64,000 nucleotides of DNA, from positions 124,001-188,000 of the forward strand of contig NZ_JHVK01000005.1 in assembly GCF_000620105.1 (NCBI RefSeq), in the 5' to 3' direction. Below the pieces are notes generated by a model, which saw only the letters and a program-made list of their open reading frames with translations, did not search any database and was not told where the DNA came from. The DNA is from Microvirgula aerodenitrificans DSM 15089. Lineage in GTDB: Bacteria > Pseudomonadota > Gammaproteobacteria > Burkholderiales > Aquaspirillaceae. Positions 25,421-36,599 of this stretch are shown here, in pieces. Positions within the stretch are counted from its first letter, which is position 1, and the number at the start of each line of letters is the position of its first letter. A program made the translations under genes and the position numbers.

Positions 25421-26494
25421 ATGAGCGCCGAGCGCAAGATCATCCATGTCGACTGCGACTGCTTCTACGCGTCGGTCGAGATGCGCGACAACCCGGCGCT
25501 GCGCGAGGTGCCGCTGGCCATCGGCGGCGCCTCCGACCAGCGCGGCGTCATCGCGACCAGCAATTACCTGGCCCGCCGTTTCGGCGTGCGTTCGGCCATG
25601 TCCACCCGCCGCGCGATGCTGGCCTGCCCCGACCTGGTGCTGCTGCCACCGGACTTCCCGCGCTACCGCGAGGCGTCGCAGGCCATCCGCCGCATTTTTC
25701 TCGAGTACACCGACCGGGTCGAGCCGCTGTCACTGGACGAAGCCTATCTCGATGTCAGCGGCCAGCCGCACTGCCTGGGCAGCGCGACACGGATGGCCGA
25801 GGAGATCCGGGCGCGGATCGCGCGCGAGGTCGGCATCACCGCCAGCGCCGGCATCGCCGGCAACAAGCTGCTGGCCAAGATCGCCAGCGACTGGAACAAG
25901 CCCGACGGCCAGTTCGTGGTACCGCCGTCCGCTGTCGACGCCTTTATCCGCCCGCTGCCGGTGTCAAAACTGTGGGGCGTTGGCCAGGCAACCGCCGCCC
26001 GGCTGGCCCGGCTCGGCGTCAGTGATTGCGCCAGCCTGCAGGCATGGACGCCGGAAGCGCTGGAGCAGCATTTCGGCAAGCTGGGCCGTTCGCTGTACCA
26101 CCAGTGTCGCGGCATCGACAGCCGGCCGGTGGTCAGCGAGCGGGTGCGCAAGTCGCTGTCGGTCGAGTACACCTATGCCCAGGATCTGCCCGACCTGGCC
26201 GCCTGCCGGGCCGCACTGCCGGCGCTGTGCGACGATTTCTTCCGCCGCCTGGCCCGCGCTGCCGATCCGCGCACGCCGCACAAGGCCATCGTCAAGATCC
26301 GCTTCCACGACTTCCGCCAGACCAGCATGGAATGCCTGTGTGCACAGCCGGACCGCGAGGTGTTCTCGCTGCTGCTCGACAGCGCCTGGGCACGCGGCGG
26401 CAAGCCGGTGCGCCTGCTCGGCGTTGGCGTCCGCTTCGGGGACGACGACGATGCCGGCATCGGCATCACGCTGCCGCTGTGGGACGCAGCATGA
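25421..26494 (+). CDS. dinB: DNA polymerase IV (Y-family translesion polymerase)
   Basis: A 357-residue Y-family polymerase for error-prone bypass of damaged or mispaired template. Catalytic blocks are visible: VDCDCFYASVEMRDNP with the first Asp, SLDEAYLDV with the Asp-Glu pair, and the ITASAGIAGNKLLAKIASD palm segment. Thumb and little-finger domains complete the length. No LexA box was recognised upstream, and the closeness of the His/Cys-tailed gene suggests read-through from it. ATG 25421 is 28 bases past that stop. Confidence 0.95.
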   Translation: MSAERKIIHVDCDCFYASVEMRDNPALREVPLAIGGASDQRGVIATSNYLARRFGVRSAMSTRRAMLACPDLVLLPPDFPRYREASQAIRRIFLEYTDRVEPLSLDEAYLDVSGQPHCLGSATRMAEEIRARIAREVGITASAGIAGNKLLAKIASDWNKPDGQFVVPPSAVDAFIRPLPVSKLWGVGQATAARLARLGVSDCASLQAWTPEALEQHFGKLGRSLYHQCRGIDSRPVVSERVRKSLSVEYTYAQDLPDLAACRAALPALCDDFFRRLARAADPRTPHKAIVKIRFHDFRQTSMECLCAQPDREVFSLLLDSAWARGGKPVRLLGVGVRFGDDDDAGIGITLPLWDAA

Positions 26495-26511
26495 ATCGCC
26501 ACGCCCGCCAA

Positions 26512-26523
26512 ATGTCTATACAT
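26512..26523. promoter_or_regulatory. HutC operator-like site A (upstream of hutH)
   Basis: ATGTCTATACAT, a near-palindrome sharing the CTATAC core with three other sites in the hut locus. It sits 150 bases before hutH, just after the dinB stop. Confidence 0.6.
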
Positions 26524-26620
26524 ATCCGGTAATGAATTCTTAAATATTCACTAATTCCCCATTATTCTGGGCGCAAACGGGAATAAATCGTCTTTCTGTC
26601 TGACAATATAGCCAGACGAA

Positions 26621-26632
26621 TTGACTATACAT
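26621..26632. promoter_or_regulatory. HutC operator-like site B (hutH promoter)
   Basis: TTGACTATACAT, 41 bases before the hutH ATG, in an AT-rich stretch that likely holds the promoter. The TTG..CTATACA pattern matches the sites before hutC and hutU. Confidence 0.65.
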
Positions 26633-26672
26633 TACACTCATCCGCACTCCGACCCGCTCACAGGATGACTGT

Positions 26673-28183
26673 ATGCTCACGCTCACTCCCGGCGCCCTGA
26701 CCCTGGCGCAACTGCGTCTTGTCGACCGTGACGCGCCCCCGCTGGAACTCGATCCGGCCGCCGCTGCCGCCATCGACGCCTGCGCCGATACCGTGGCACG
26801 CATTGCCGCCCGGGGTGCGCCGGCCTATGGCATCAACACCGGCTTCGGCCGGCTGGCCAGCACGCACATCCCGCACGATCAGCTCGAACTGCTGCAGCGC
26901 AATCTGGTGCTGTCGCATGCGGTCGGCGTCGGCGAGCCGATGCCGGCGCCGGTAGTCCGGCTGATGATCGCCCTGAAGCTGTCCAGCCTCGGCCGGGGAC
27001 ATTCCGGCGTCCGCCGCGTGGTCATGGACGCCCTGATTGCGCTGTACAACGCCGACGTGCTGCCGCTGATTCCGGTCAAGGGTTCGGTCGGCGCTTCCGG
27101 CGACCTGGCACCGCTGGCGCACCTGTCCGCCGCGCTGCTCGGTGTCGGCGAGGTATTCATCGCCGGCCGGCGCGCGCCGGCGGCGGAAGGGCTGACCGCC
27201 GCCGGCCTGCAACCGATGACCCTGGCGGCCAAGGAAGGGCTGGCCTTGCTGAACGGCACCCAGGCGTCGACGGCGCTGGCGCTGCACAATCTGTTCGCGA
27301 TCGAGGATCTGTTCCGTACCGCGCTGGTGGCCGGCAGTCTGTCGGTGGATGCCGCCGCCGGCTCGACGGCGCCGTTCGATCCGCGCATCCACGCGCTGCG
27401 CGGCCAGGCCGGCCAGATCGACGCTGCCGCGGCTTACCGCACGCTGCTGGAAGGCTCGGCCATCAATCTGTCACACAGCGACTGCGGCAAGGTGCAGGAC
27501 CCTTACAGCCTGCGCTGCCAGCCCCAGGTCATGGGCGCCTGTCTCGACCAGATGCGCCATGCCGCCTCGGTGCTGCTGATCGAGGCCAACGCCGTATCCG
27601 ACAACCCGCTGATTTTCCCGGACAGCGACGAAGTGCTGTCCGGCGGCAATTTCCACGCCGAACCGGTCGCCTTCGCCGCCGACAACCTGGCGCTGGCCGT
27701 CGCCGAGATCGGCTCGATCGCCGAGCGGCGCATTGCGCTGCTGATCGACGCCACGCTGTCCGGCCTGCCACCGTTCCTGGTCAGGGATGGCGGCGTCAAT
27801 TCCGGCTTCATGATTGCCCATGTCACCGCCGCCGCGCTGGCCAGCGAAAACAAGACCCTGGCCCATCCGGCCTCGGTCGACTCGCTGCCAACCTCGGCCA
27901 ACCAGGAAGACCATGTGTCGATGGCGACTTTTGCCACGCGCAAGCTGGCCGATCTGGCCGACAATACCGCAGCCATTCTCGCCATCGAGCTGCTGGCGGC
28001 GGCACAGGGCATCGACCTGCGCGGCCCGCACGTCACCAGCCCGCGCCTGCGCGAGGTCATGTCGCTGCTGCGCCGCCATGTGCCGCATTACGATATCGAC
28101 CGCTATTTCGCCCCCGACATTGCCGCCGTGACCGCCCTGGTCCGCGAGGGCGCGTTCGCCGCGCACAGCCCGCTGGCTTTCGA

Positions 28184-28187
<4 letters not shown>
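26673..28187 (+). CDS. hutH: Histidine ammonia-lyase
   Basis: A 504-residue cytoplasmic enzyme that deaminates L-histidine to trans-urocanate, the first step of histidine degradation. The self-processing Ala141-Ser142-Gly143 triad ([16 protein letters not shown]) forms the MIO electrophile. NTGFGRLAS, the Tyr-containing [10 protein letters not shown] loop and [14 protein letters not shown] are further signatures. It follows two operator-like sites and overlaps the convergent ATPase gene by four bases. hutU lies 3.2 kb downstream on the same strand, so hutH has its own promoter and is not joined to hutUIG. Confidence 0.97.
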
Positions 28188-28987
<800 letters not shown>

Positions 28988-29060
28988 GTCGCTCACTCCC
29001 CGCATGACTGGATTCCCGACCAGCATACCGCAGCGTCCCGGCGCCGTCCGCCGCGCCCGG

Positions 29061-29072
29061 TTGGCTATACAA
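29061..29072. promoter_or_regulatory. HutC operator-like site C (ATPase/hutC intergenic)
   Basis: TTGGCTATACAA lies between the divergent ATPase and hutC genes, 42 bases before hutC and 74 from the ATPase start. It shares the CTATACA core with the hutH and hutU sites, suggesting autoregulation of hutC and control of the ATPase. Confidence 0.65.
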
Positions 29073-29113
29073 GCCATGCTATAGTGCCGGCCATTCCGTC
29101 GCCGGCCCTGCCC

Positions 29114-29827
29114 ATGCCCAGCCCCGTCCAGCCCAAACCCGTTCCCGCCTATGCCCAGATCAAGGCCTATGTCCGCCGCCAGATCGAGCAGGGCATCTGG
29201 CAGACCGGCGAGCAGATTCCGTCCGAGCACGAACTGCTCAAGCAGTTCGCCGTGTCGCGGATGACCGTGCACCGTGCCTTGCGCGAGCTGACCGCAGAAC
29301 AGGTACTGACCCGGATCCAGGGCGCCGGCACCTTTGTCGCCGGGCAGAAGTACCAGTCCACGCTGGTGCAGATCCGGAATATCGCCGACGAAATCGCCAG
29401 CCGCGGCCATCACCACCACTGCGAGGTGCTGCTGCTGGAACGGACCCGCGACCGCGCGGCACTGCAGGCGCTGGAACTCGATCTGGGCGACGAAGCATTC
29501 CACTCGCGCCTGCTCCACTTCGACAATGACGTGCCGATCCAGCTCGAGGACCGCTTCGTGAATCCGCAGCTGTATCCGCACTATCTGAAGCAGGACTTCC
29601 GCACCCTGACGCCGAACGCCTACATGACGCGCGAAGCGCCGATGCAGCGGGCCGAATACCTGATCATCGCGCGGATGCCGGATGCGACCGCGCGGCACCG
29701 GCTGCGGATGGACATCGGCGACCCGTGCCTGGTCCTGCAGCGTCGCACCTGGGCGCACGGGCGCATCGCCACCGATGTCACGCTGTGGCATCCGGGATCG
29801 CGCTTCCAGTTTGCCGGCGCATTCTGA
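29114..29827 (+). CDS. hutC: Histidine-utilisation repressor HutC (GntR family)
   Basis: A 237-residue GntR/HutC-type repressor. The N-terminal winged HTH (about residues 12-75) has the canonical GEQIPSEHELLKQFAVSRMTVHRALREL; the C-terminal UTRA domain binds the inducer, which is urocanate in known HutC. Its position inside the hut locus and the repeated TTGnCTATACAA-like sites before hutH, hutC and hutU fit a local repressor. ATG 29114 is the first in-frame ATG; a GTG at 29084 could extend it by ten residues. Confidence 0.93.
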   Translation: MPSPVQPKPVPAYAQIKAYVRRQIEQGIWQTGEQIPSEHELLKQFAVSRMTVHRALRELTAEQVLTRIQGAGTFVAGQKYQSTLVQIRNIADEIASRGHHHHCEVLLLERTRDRAALQALELDLGDEAFHSRLLHFDNDVPIQLEDRFVNPQLYPHYLKQDFRTLTPNAYMTREAPMQRAEYLIIARMPDATARHRLRMDIGDPCLVLQRRTWAHGRIATDVTLWHPGSRFQFAGAF

Positions 29828-29906
29828 GTGGGCACGATGGCCAGCCATGACATAAGCACATAACGTATCGGCTACAATGCGCCTTCGTCATAGCCATGGT
29901 CCCATC

Positions 29907-30374
29907 ATGCACGTCAAGAAAACCACGATTGCCCTGTTCCTGTCCTGCGCTGCCAGCCTGATGCCGGCAGCCGCCTTCGCCAAGGGCGCATCCGAAACCG
30001 CCAGCCTGGGCGGGATGTCCGTTGCCGCCTCGCCGCTGCTGTCGGTAACCGGCCATCCGCTCCAGGGCTCGGTCGCCGGGGCGTTCGGTTCGGGCCTGGT
30101 CGTGGTGTCACTGGTCGAAGGATCGGCCGACACCTTCCGCGTCGTGCTGGAAAAAGCGGCCGACGGCAGCAAGGCCACGGTGGCCATGTCCGCCTCCGCC
30201 GTGCGCGCCGCCGGGCTGTCCGTCGGCAAGACAGTCAATGTCGTGTCCGAGGCCACCGGCCACTCGCTGGTCTATATGGGCAAGCTGCTGGCCTTTATCC
30301 CGAACACGGCCGGCGAAGCGCTGCTGCACCGCAGCCGGGTCGACCAGGAAGCCGCACCGGCGCTGCAACCATGA
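29907..30374 (+). CDS. Secreted small protein of unknown function, partner of the DUF2145 gene
   Basis: A 155-residue protein with a Sec signal peptide (residues 1-25, ending AAAFAKG). The mature part is small, Ala/Gly/Ser/Val-rich and lacks Cys, with beta-like runs (GSGLVVVSLVEGSADTFRVVLEKA) that suggest a small sandwich domain. I do not recognise the family. Its stop overlaps the DUF2145 gene start (ATGA), so the two are translated as a pair. A TACAAT -10-like hexamer at 29873-29878 suggests its own promoter rather than read-through from hutC. Confidence 0.75.
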   Translation: MHVKKTTIALFLSCAASLMPAAAFAKGASETASLGGMSVAASPLLSVTGHPLQGSVAGAFGSGLVVVSLVEGSADTFRVVLEKAADGSKATVAMSASAVRAAGLSVGKTVNVVSEATGHSLVYMGKLLAFIPNTAGEALLHRSRVDQEAAPALQP

Positions 30375-31177
30375 ACGCGCGCCGCCTTGCCTGCCTGCTG
30401 CCGCTGCTGACGGCGATGCTGGCTGCCCTGCCCGCCCATGCCGGCCAGACCTGCCACGAAACCCCGCTGGAACCGGCCACTGTGCGCAGCGCCTTCCGCA
30501 GCGGGCTGGCCCTGCAACAGCAACTCGACCAGTTGTCGCCCGATGTGGCCGTGATTGCACGGGTCGGCCAGGATCTGTCCGAGTACGGGCTGCACTACTC
30601 CCACGCCGCCTTTGTCACCCGCGATGCCCCCGGCCAGCCGTGGCGGGTCAGCCACCTGCTGAACGACTGCGGCCAGGCCACCTCGGTGCTGTGGCGCGAG
30701 GGGCTGGCCAATTTCTTCCTCGACGACATGTTCTCGTACGAGTCGCTGGTCGTGATTCCCGACGCACAGACCCAGGCCCGCCTGCGCCTGCTGCTGCGCA
30801 ATCCGGCCTCGCTGGAGCAGATGCACGCGTCCCGTTACAACATGCTGGCCTACCCGTACTCGACCCAGTACCAGAACTCCAACCAGTGGGTGCTGGAAGT
30901 GCTGTCGGAAGCGCTGGCCGGTCGCCAGTTTGCCCGTCGTGCCGACGCGCAGGCCTGGCTGCAATCGGCCGGCTATCAGCCCGGCACGCTGCAGATCGGC
31001 GCGATGAAGCGGCTGGGCGGGCGGATGTTCCGTGCCAATGTGGCGTTCGACGACCATCCGACCCAGCGCCGGATGGCCGGCCAGATCGACACCATCACCG
31101 TCGAGTCCGTGATCGAGATGCTGAAACGGAGCAGCCCGGGAACGCAGCTCAAACCGGTCCCGGCACCCGCCGCCTGA
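30371..31177 (+). CDS. DUF2145-domain periplasmic protein
   Basis: A 268-residue exported protein (signal peptide residues 1-25, ends AHAGQ) matching DUF2145, a domain whose function is unknown. Conserved-looking pieces are GLHYSHAAFVTRD, LLNDCGQ, FFLDDMFSYESLVV and YPYSTQYQNSNQWVLEVL. The His-Asn/Asp-Cys and Tyr-Gln-Asn-Ser-Asn-Gln-Trp elements recall a NlpC/P60- or Cys-peptidase-like arrangement with Cys in LLNDCGQ, but I would not assert catalysis. The start overlaps the previous stop; a terminator follows. Confidence 0.85.
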   Translation: MNARRLACLLPLLTAMLAALPAHAGQTCHETPLEPATVRSAFRSGLALQQQLDQLSPDVAVIARVGQDLSEYGLHYSHAAFVTRDAPGQPWRVSHLLNDCGQATSVLWREGLANFFLDDMFSYESLVVIPDAQTQARLRLLLRNPASLEQMHASRYNMLAYPYSTQYQNSNQWVLEVLSEALAGRQFARRADAQAWLQSAGYQPGTLQIGAMKRLGGRMFRANVAFDDHPTQRRMAGQIDTITVESVIEMLKRSSPGTQLKPVPAPAA

Positions 31178-31227
31178 TCTTCCGCTCCCTCGCCCGTGCT
31201 TTGTCGCGGGGAGCAGAGACAGTCCAG

Positions 31228-31252
31228 ACCGCCCTCGTGGCGGTTTCTTTTT
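31228..31252 (+). terminator. Intrinsic terminator after the DUF2145 gene
   Basis: ACCGCC-CTCGT-GGCGGT hairpin followed by TTCTTTTT, 50 bases past the stop. It isolates the secreted pair from hutU. Confidence 0.8.
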
Positions 31253-31273
31253 GCGGCGCACGTACGCCACAAC

Positions 31274-31302
31274 TTGTCTATACAAATTCTCCGCACTACA
31301 CT
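31274..31302 (+). promoter_or_regulatory. hutU promoter with embedded HutC operator-like site D
   Basis: TTGTCT (31274-31279) and TACACT (31297-31302) with a 17-base spacer make a good sigma-70 pair. The near-palindrome TTGTCTATACAA (31274-31285) overlaps the -35 hexamer, so HutC bound there would block RNA polymerase. Confidence 0.72.
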
Positions 31303-31380
31303 CGGTGACAGTTGCCGGCCACGGCGTGCGCGCCCCGCATGTCGGACAGCCTGACATGCACACACTGCGGAGATTTTCCC

Positions 31381-33069
31381 ATGCCCCACTCGTCCCTGAC
31401 CGACCCGCGCCTTGATCCGTCCCGCGAGATACACGCGCCGCGCGGCACCACGCTGTCGTGCAAGAACTGGCTGATCGAGGCCGCCTACCGGATGATCCAG
31501 AACAATCTCGACCCCGAGGTGGCGGAGCATCCGCAGGCGCTGGTCGTCTATGGCGGCATCGGCCGCGCCGCGCGCGACTGGGCGTGTTTCGACCAGATTC
31601 TCGCCTCGCTGCGGGCGCTGGACGAGGACGAGACGCTGCTGATCCAGTCCGGCAAGCCGGTCGGCGTGTTCCGCACCCACGTCGATGCGCCGCGGGTGCT
31701 GATTGCCAACTCGAACCTGGTCCCGCACTGGGCCACCTGGGAGCACTTCAACGCGCTGGATCGCAAGGGGCTGATGATGTATGGCCAGATGACGGCCGGC
31801 AGCTGGATCTACATCGGCACCCAGGGCATCGTCCAGGGCACGTATGAAACCTTCTTTGCCGTCGCCCGCCAGCACTTCGACGGCCAGCCGGCCGGGCGCT
31901 GGATCCTGACCGGCGGACTGGGCGGCATGGGCGGTGCGCAGCCGCTGGCCGCCACCATGGCCGGCTTTTCGATGATCGCGGTCGAATGCGACGCCTCGAG
32001 AATCGACTTCCGCCTGCGTACCTGCTACCTCGACCGCAAGGCCGACACGCTGGACCAGGCGCTGGAGATGATCGAAACCGCCCGCCGTGATGGCCGGCCA
32101 CTGTCGATCGGCCTGCTTGGCAATGCCGCCGACGTCTTCTGCGAGCTGGTGGCACGCGGCATCACCCCGGACGTGGTCACCGACCAGACCAGCGCCCATG
32201 ACCCGGTCAACGGCTACCTGCCGCAGGGCTGGGATATCGACCGCTGGCACGAGGCCCGGCGCCGCGATCCGCAGTCGGTCATCCTGCCGGCCAGACAGTC
32301 GATGGCCGTTCAGGTCCGCGCCATGCTGGCGCTGCAGGCACGCGGTGCGGCAACGCTGGACTACGGCAACAACATCCGCCAGGTGGCGCTGGAGATGGGT
32401 GTCGACCGGGCGTTCGATTTCCCCGGCTTCGTGCCGGCCTATATCCGGCCGCTGTTCTGCGAGGGCAAGGGCCCGTTCCGCTGGGTCGCGCTGTCCGGCG
32501 ACCCGGAGGACATCTACCGTACCGACAGCAAGGTCAGGGAGCTGATCCCGGACGATGCCCACCTGCACCACTGGCTGGACATGGCGCGCGAGCGCATCGC
32601 CTTCCAGGGGCTGCCGGCACGCATCTGCTGGGTCGGCGTCCACGACCGCTACCGGCTCGGCCTGGCTTTCAACGAGATGGTGCGCAACGGCGAACTGAAA
32701 GCGCCGGTGGTCATCGGTCGCGATCATCTCGATACCGGCTCGGTCGCCAGCCCGAACCGCGAGACCGAGGCCATGGCCGACGGCTCGGACGCGGTGTCGG
32801 ACTGGCCATTGCTGAATGCGCTGCTGAGCACCGCCGGTGGTGCCACCTGGGTATCGCTGCATCACGGCGGCGGGGTCGGCATGGGCTTCAGCCAGCATGC
32901 CGGCATGGTCATCGTCTGCGATGGCAGCGAGGCGGCCGACCGCCGGCTGAAGCGGGTGCTGTTCAATGACCCGGCCAGCGGCGTGATGCGGCACGCGGAT
33001 GCCGGCTATCCGCTGGCCCGGCAAACCGCGCGTGACGCCGGCCTGCAATTGCCTATGCTGGATCACTGA
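31381..33069 (+). CDS. hutU: Urocanate hydratase
   Basis: A 562-residue NAD+-containing cytoplasmic enzyme converting urocanate to imidazolonepropionate. Conserved stretches are [53 protein letters not shown] (dinucleotide binding) and [14 protein letters not shown]. The product goes to HutI, whose gene follows 15 bases on. ATG 31381 follows GCGGAGATTTTCCC. It is first gene of the hutUIG unit behind the HutC-overlapped promoter. Confidence 0.97.
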   Translation: MPHSSLTDPRLDPSREIHAPRGTTLSCKNWLIEAAYRMIQNNLDPEVAEHPQALVVYGGIGRAARDWACFDQILASLRALDEDETLLIQSGKPVGVFRTHVDAPRVLIANSNLVPHWATWEHFNALDRKGLMMYGQMTAGSWIYIGTQGIVQGTYETFFAVARQHFDGQPAGRWILTGGLGGMGGAQPLAATMAGFSMIAVECDASRIDFRLRTCYLDRKADTLDQALEMIETARRDGRPLSIGLLGNAADVFCELVARGITPDVVTDQTSAHDPVNGYLPQGWDIDRWHEARRRDPQSVILPARQSMAVQVRAMLALQARGAATLDYGNNIRQVALEMGVDRAFDFPGFVPAYIRPLFCEGKGPFRWVALSGDPEDIYRTDSKVRELIPDDAHLHHWLDMARERIAFQGLPARICWVGVHDRYRLGLAFNEMVRNGELKAPVVIGRDHLDTGSVASPNRETEAMADGSDAVSDWPLLNALLSTAGGATWVSLHHGGGVGMGFSQHAGMVIVCDGSEAADRRLKRVLFNDPASGVMRHADAGYPLARQTARDAGLQLPMLDH

Positions 33070-33084
33070 CCTGATGGAGGCGCC

Positions 33085-34308
33085 ATGCAAGCCGATCTGC
33101 TGATCCGCCGCGTACATCTCGCCGGTGTCGAAGGCGGCGCTGGCAGTTACGGCGAATGCCGGGATGCCGCACTGAGCATCCGCGATGGCCGCATCGACTG
33201 GCTCGGCGCCGACAGCGCCGTGCCGGCCGGGCTGGCCGCACGGCGGGAAATCGACGGCCATGGCGGCTGGCTGACGCCCGGGCTGATCGACTGCCACACC
33301 CACCTGGTATACGCCGGCAACCGTGCCCGCGAGTTCGACCTGCGCCTGAACGGCGCCAGCTATGCCGATATCGCCCGCGCCGGTGGCGGCATCCGCTCGA
33401 CCGTGCGCGACACCCGCGCCGCCGACGACAACAGCCTGTATCTCAGCGCAAGAAAACGGCTGGCCGCGCTGATCGGCGAGGGCACGACCACGGTCGAGAT
33501 CAAGTCCGGCTACGGCCTCGATCTCGACACCGAACGCCGGATGCTGCACGTCGCCCATCGCCTCGCGGCCGAAGGCGTCACCGTCCGCACCACTTTTCTC
33601 GGCGCGCACGCCGTGCCGCCGGAGTATGCCGACCGCGCCGACGACTATATCGACCATCTGGTCGAGGTCGTACTGCCGGCGCTGGACGACGAAGGACTGA
33701 TCGACGCCGTCGATGCGTTCTGCGAGCAGGTCGGTTTCACCCCGGCCCAGGTCGGCCGGCTGTTCACGGCCGCGCGCGAACGCGGCATCGCCTGCAAGCT
33801 GCATGCCGAGCAGTTGTCCGACCAGGGCGGTGCGACGCTGGCCGCCGGGTTCGGCGCCCTGTCGGCCGATCATCTTGAATGGCTGTCGGCCGTCGGCATC
33901 GCGGCCATGCGCCGCGCCGGCACCATCGCCGTGCTGCTGCCGGGCGCCTTTCACTTCCTGCGCGAAACCCGGCTGCCACCAGTCGCCGCGCTGCGCGACG
34001 CCGGCGTACCGATGGCACTGGCAACCGACTGCAATCCGGGCACCTCTCCGCTGACCTCGCTGCTGACCACCATGAATTTCGGCTGCACCCTGTTCCGCCT
34101 GACGCCGGCCGAGGCGCTGGCCGGCGTGACCCGCCATGCAGCGGCCGCGCTCGGTCTCGCCGACCGCGGCCGGCTGGCCATCGGCCTGCGTGCCGATCTG
34201 GCACTGTGGGAGATCGGACATCCGGCCGAGCTGTCCTACCATCTGGGCTACAACCCGCTGGCCCAGCGCATTTTCAACGGGATACCCGATCATGTTCCTT
34301 CCGTTTGA
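33085..34308 (+). CDS. hutI: Imidazolonepropionase
   Basis: A 407-residue amidohydrolase-fold enzyme opening imidazolonepropionate to N-formimidoyl-glutamate. The first metal motif is [34 protein letters not shown] and [10 protein letters not shown] carry the other ligands and substrate contacts, all intact. It starts 15 bases after hutU behind GATGGAGG. The 3' end overlaps the hutG start by 17 bases. Confidence 0.97.
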   Translation: MQADLLIRRVHLAGVEGGAGSYGECRDAALSIRDGRIDWLGADSAVPAGLAARREIDGHGGWLTPGLIDCHTHLVYAGNRAREFDLRLNGASYADIARAGGGIRSTVRDTRAADDNSLYLSARKRLAALIGEGTTTVEIKSGYGLDLDTERRMLHVAHRLAAEGVTVRTTFLGAHAVPPEYADRADDYIDHLVEVVLPALDDEGLIDAVDAFCEQVGFTPAQVGRLFTAARERGIACKLHAEQLSDQGGATLAAGFGALSADHLEWLSAVGIAAMRRAGTIAVLLPGAFHFLRETRLPPVAALRDAGVPMALATDCNPGTSPLTSLLTTMNFGCTLFRLTPAEALAGVTRHAAAALGLADRGRLAIGLRADLALWEIGHPAELSYHLGYNPLAQRIFNGIPDHVPSV

Positions 34309-35212
34309 CCCGTCCATCTGGCATGGCCGCATCGACAGCGAGGAAGGCCCGCTGGGCCGGCGCTGGCACCAGCAGGTCCTCTCCCCGCGCGCCGATGCCC
34401 CCGGCACGGCGCTGATCGGCTTCGCCTGCGATGCCGGCGTTGCCCGCAATCACGGCCGCATCGGTGCGGCCGGCGGGCCGGCAGCGATCCGCAGCGCGCT
34501 GGCCGGACTGGCCTGGCATGGCGAGCGGCCGCTGTACGACGCCGGCGACGTGCGCTGCGACGGTGACGCCCTGGAGGCCGCCCAGCAGGAGCTCGGCGAA
34601 CAAGTGGCGACACTGCTCGATGCCGGACACCGCCCGCTGGTGCTCGGCGGCGGCCACGAGGTGGCTTTCGGTTCCTGGCAGGGGCTGGCGGCGCACTGCG
34701 CCCGCCAGTCGCGGCCACTGGTCATCGGCATCATCAATCTCGATGCCCACTTCGATCTGCGCGCCGGTGACCGCGCGACCTCCGGCACGCCGTTCCGCCA
34801 GATCGCCGACGACTGCGCCGCCCGGGGCTGGCCATTCCACTATGCATGCCTCGGTGTCGCCGCGCCGTCCAATACCGCCGCGCTGTTCGCCCGCGCCCGC
34901 GAACTCGGTGTGCAGTGGGTGGACGACCAGTCGATGCGGGACTGGCATCCGGCCATCCTCGGCGATTTCATCGACCGGGTGGACGTCATCCATTTGAGCA
35001 TCGATCTGGATGTGCTGCCGGCCAGCGTCGCACCCGGCGTGTCGGCGCCGGCGGCGTTCGGGGTCGAGCTGGCGGTCATCGAGCGCATCGCAGCCCAGGT
35101 CCGCGCCAGTGGCAAGCTCCGGCTGGCCGAACTGGCCGAACTGAACCCGCGCCACGATATCGACAGCCACACCGCGCGGATTGCCGCCCGGCTGGTCTTC
35201 CAGTTGCTGTAA
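34292..35212 (+). CDS. hutG: Formimidoylglutamase
   Basis: A 306-residue arginase/ureohydrolase-fold enzyme cleaving N-formimidoyl-glutamate to glutamate and formamide. Binuclear manganese ligands are seen in [25 protein letters not shown] and [19 protein letters not shown]. This is the direct route; no HutF deaminase or N-formylglutamate hydrolase is nearby. The start at 34292 lies inside hutI, consistent with coupling. It is the last gene of hutUIG. Confidence 0.96.
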   Translation: MFLPFDPSIWHGRIDSEEGPLGRRWHQQVLSPRADAPGTALIGFACDAGVARNHGRIGAAGGPAAIRSALAGLAWHGERPLYDAGDVRCDGDALEAAQQELGEQVATLLDAGHRPLVLGGGHEVAFGSWQGLAAHCARQSRPLVIGIINLDAHFDLRAGDRATSGTPFRQIADDCAARGWPFHYACLGVAAPSNTAALFARARELGVQWVDDQSMRDWHPAILGDFIDRVDVIHLSIDLDVLPASVAPGVSAPAAFGVELAVIERIAAQVRASGKLRLAELAELNPRHDIDSHTARIAARLVFQLL

Positions 35213-35270
35213 CTCGCCGGGGCCAGGCGCTTGCGGGTATCCTTTCGCCCTCCGTATCCGAAAGGCTGCT

Positions 35271-36584
35271 GTGGCCTCGTCCTTTGCCTTCTTCCCGACC
35301 CGTCGTTTCCTGCCGCTTTTCTGCACCCAGTTTCTGGGCGCGCTGAACGACAACCTGCTGAAAACCGCCTTCCTGGTGCTGGTCAGCTATGCCGGGCTGT
35401 CCTTCGCCGGCCTGCCGCCGGCGCAGATCGTCAACATGGCCGCCGGCGTGTTCATCCTGCCGTTCTTCCTGTTTTCGGCCACGGCCGGCCGGCTGGCGGA
35501 GAAAATCGACAAATCGCGGGTCGCGCACTGGGTCAAGATTGCCGAAGTCGCCATCATGCTGCTGGCCGCCTGGGGCTTCTATACCCACACCGTCGGCGCC
35601 CTGCTGACCGCGCTGTTCCTGATGGGCGCCCATTCGACTTTTTTCGGCCCGGTCAAATACGCGGTCCTGCCGCAGCATCTGCGCGAGCACGAGCTGATCG
35701 GCGGTAACGGCCTGATCGAAATGGGAACCTTTGTCGCCATTCTGGTCGGCCAGATCGGCGGCGCGCTGATGGTCCAGTCCGGCTCGCACACCACGGTCGG
35801 GATTCTGGTCGCGGTCGCCCTCGCCGGCCTGCTGGCCAGCCTGCTGATTCCGGCCGCCCCGGCCCCCGCTCCGAAGCTGCGCCTGTCAGCCAATATCGCC
35901 GGCGATACCTGGGTGCTGCTGCGCCGGGTGCGCCGCTATCCGGATGTCGGCTCGGCCATCATGGGCATTTCCTGGTTCTGGCTGCTCGGCGCGGTCTATA
36001 CCACCCAGTTGCCGACGTTTACCCGGCTGCACCTCGGCGGCGACGCCAATGTGTATACGCTGATTCTGGCGCTGTTCTCGATCGGCATTGCCAGCGGATC
36101 GATCCTGTGCGCAAAGCTGTCGGCCGGCCGGCTCCAGCTCGGTCTGGTGCTGCTGGGCGGCGCCGGCATGACCCTGTTCGGCATCGATCTGTTCCTGTCC
36201 ACCCATGCCCCGTGGCAAGGCCCGCTGCTGTCGATGGCCACTTTCCTGACCAGCCCGGCACACTGGCGCGACATGGCCGACCTGTTTCTGCTCGGCGTGT
36301 CCGGCGGCTTCTTCACCGTGCCGCTGTACACCTGGCTGCAGACTGCCGCACCGGAGGATTTCCGTGCCCAGGCCATTGCGGCGAACAATATCGTCAACGG
36401 TCTGTACATGGTGGCCGCTACCGTCGCCAGCGCCGTGGTGCTGGCGCTGACCGACAGTATCTCGCTGCTGTTCCTGCTGGTGTCGCTCGGCAATCTGCTC
36501 GCCATGCTGCTGCTGTGCCGCCGGGCACCGAGGATCTGGCGCGAACGGCTGGCGTGGATTGGCGGGGCCAGGCAGGCGCCCTGA
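35271..36584 (+). CDS. MFS permease, LplT/Aas-N-terminal-like (lysophospholipid transporter type)
   Basis: A 437-residue major-facilitator protein with about 12 hydrophobic helices. The opening RRFLPLFCTQFLGALNDNLLKTAF and the HSTFFGPVKYAVLPQHL loop match the MFS unit of LplT and the N-terminal half of Aas fusions, which flip lysophospholipid across the inner membrane for reacylation. No acyltransferase gene is attached or adjacent. The start is GTG 35271 behind AAAGG; no ATG occurs in the right place. It is convergent with the peptide-binding protein gene, 15 bases apart. Confidence 0.85.
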   Translation: MASSFAFFPTRRFLPLFCTQFLGALNDNLLKTAFLVLVSYAGLSFAGLPPAQIVNMAAGVFILPFFLFSATAGRLAEKIDKSRVAHWVKIAEVAIMLLAAWGFYTHTVGALLTALFLMGAHSTFFGPVKYAVLPQHLREHELIGGNGLIEMGTFVAILVGQIGGALMVQSGSHTTVGILVAVALAGLLASLLIPAAPAPAPKLRLSANIAGDTWVLLRRVRRYPDVGSAIMGISWFWLLGAVYTTQLPTFTRLHLGGDANVYTLILALFSIGIASGSILCAKLSAGRLQLGLVLLGGAGMTLFGIDLFLSTHAPWQGPLLSMATFLTSPAHWRDMADLFLLGVSGGFFTVPLYTWLQTAAPEDFRAQAIAANNIVNGLYMVAATVASAVVLALTDSISLLFLLVSLGNLLAMLLLCRRAPRIWRERLAWIGGARQAP

Positions 36585-36599
36585 CGCGGCAGGCACGGG

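Noticed and set aside
30976-34449. 1157-codon minus-strand frame across hutU and hutI
   Set aside because: Opposes two genes with all catalytic residues intact; composition is the Gln/Ala/Asp-rich shadow type.
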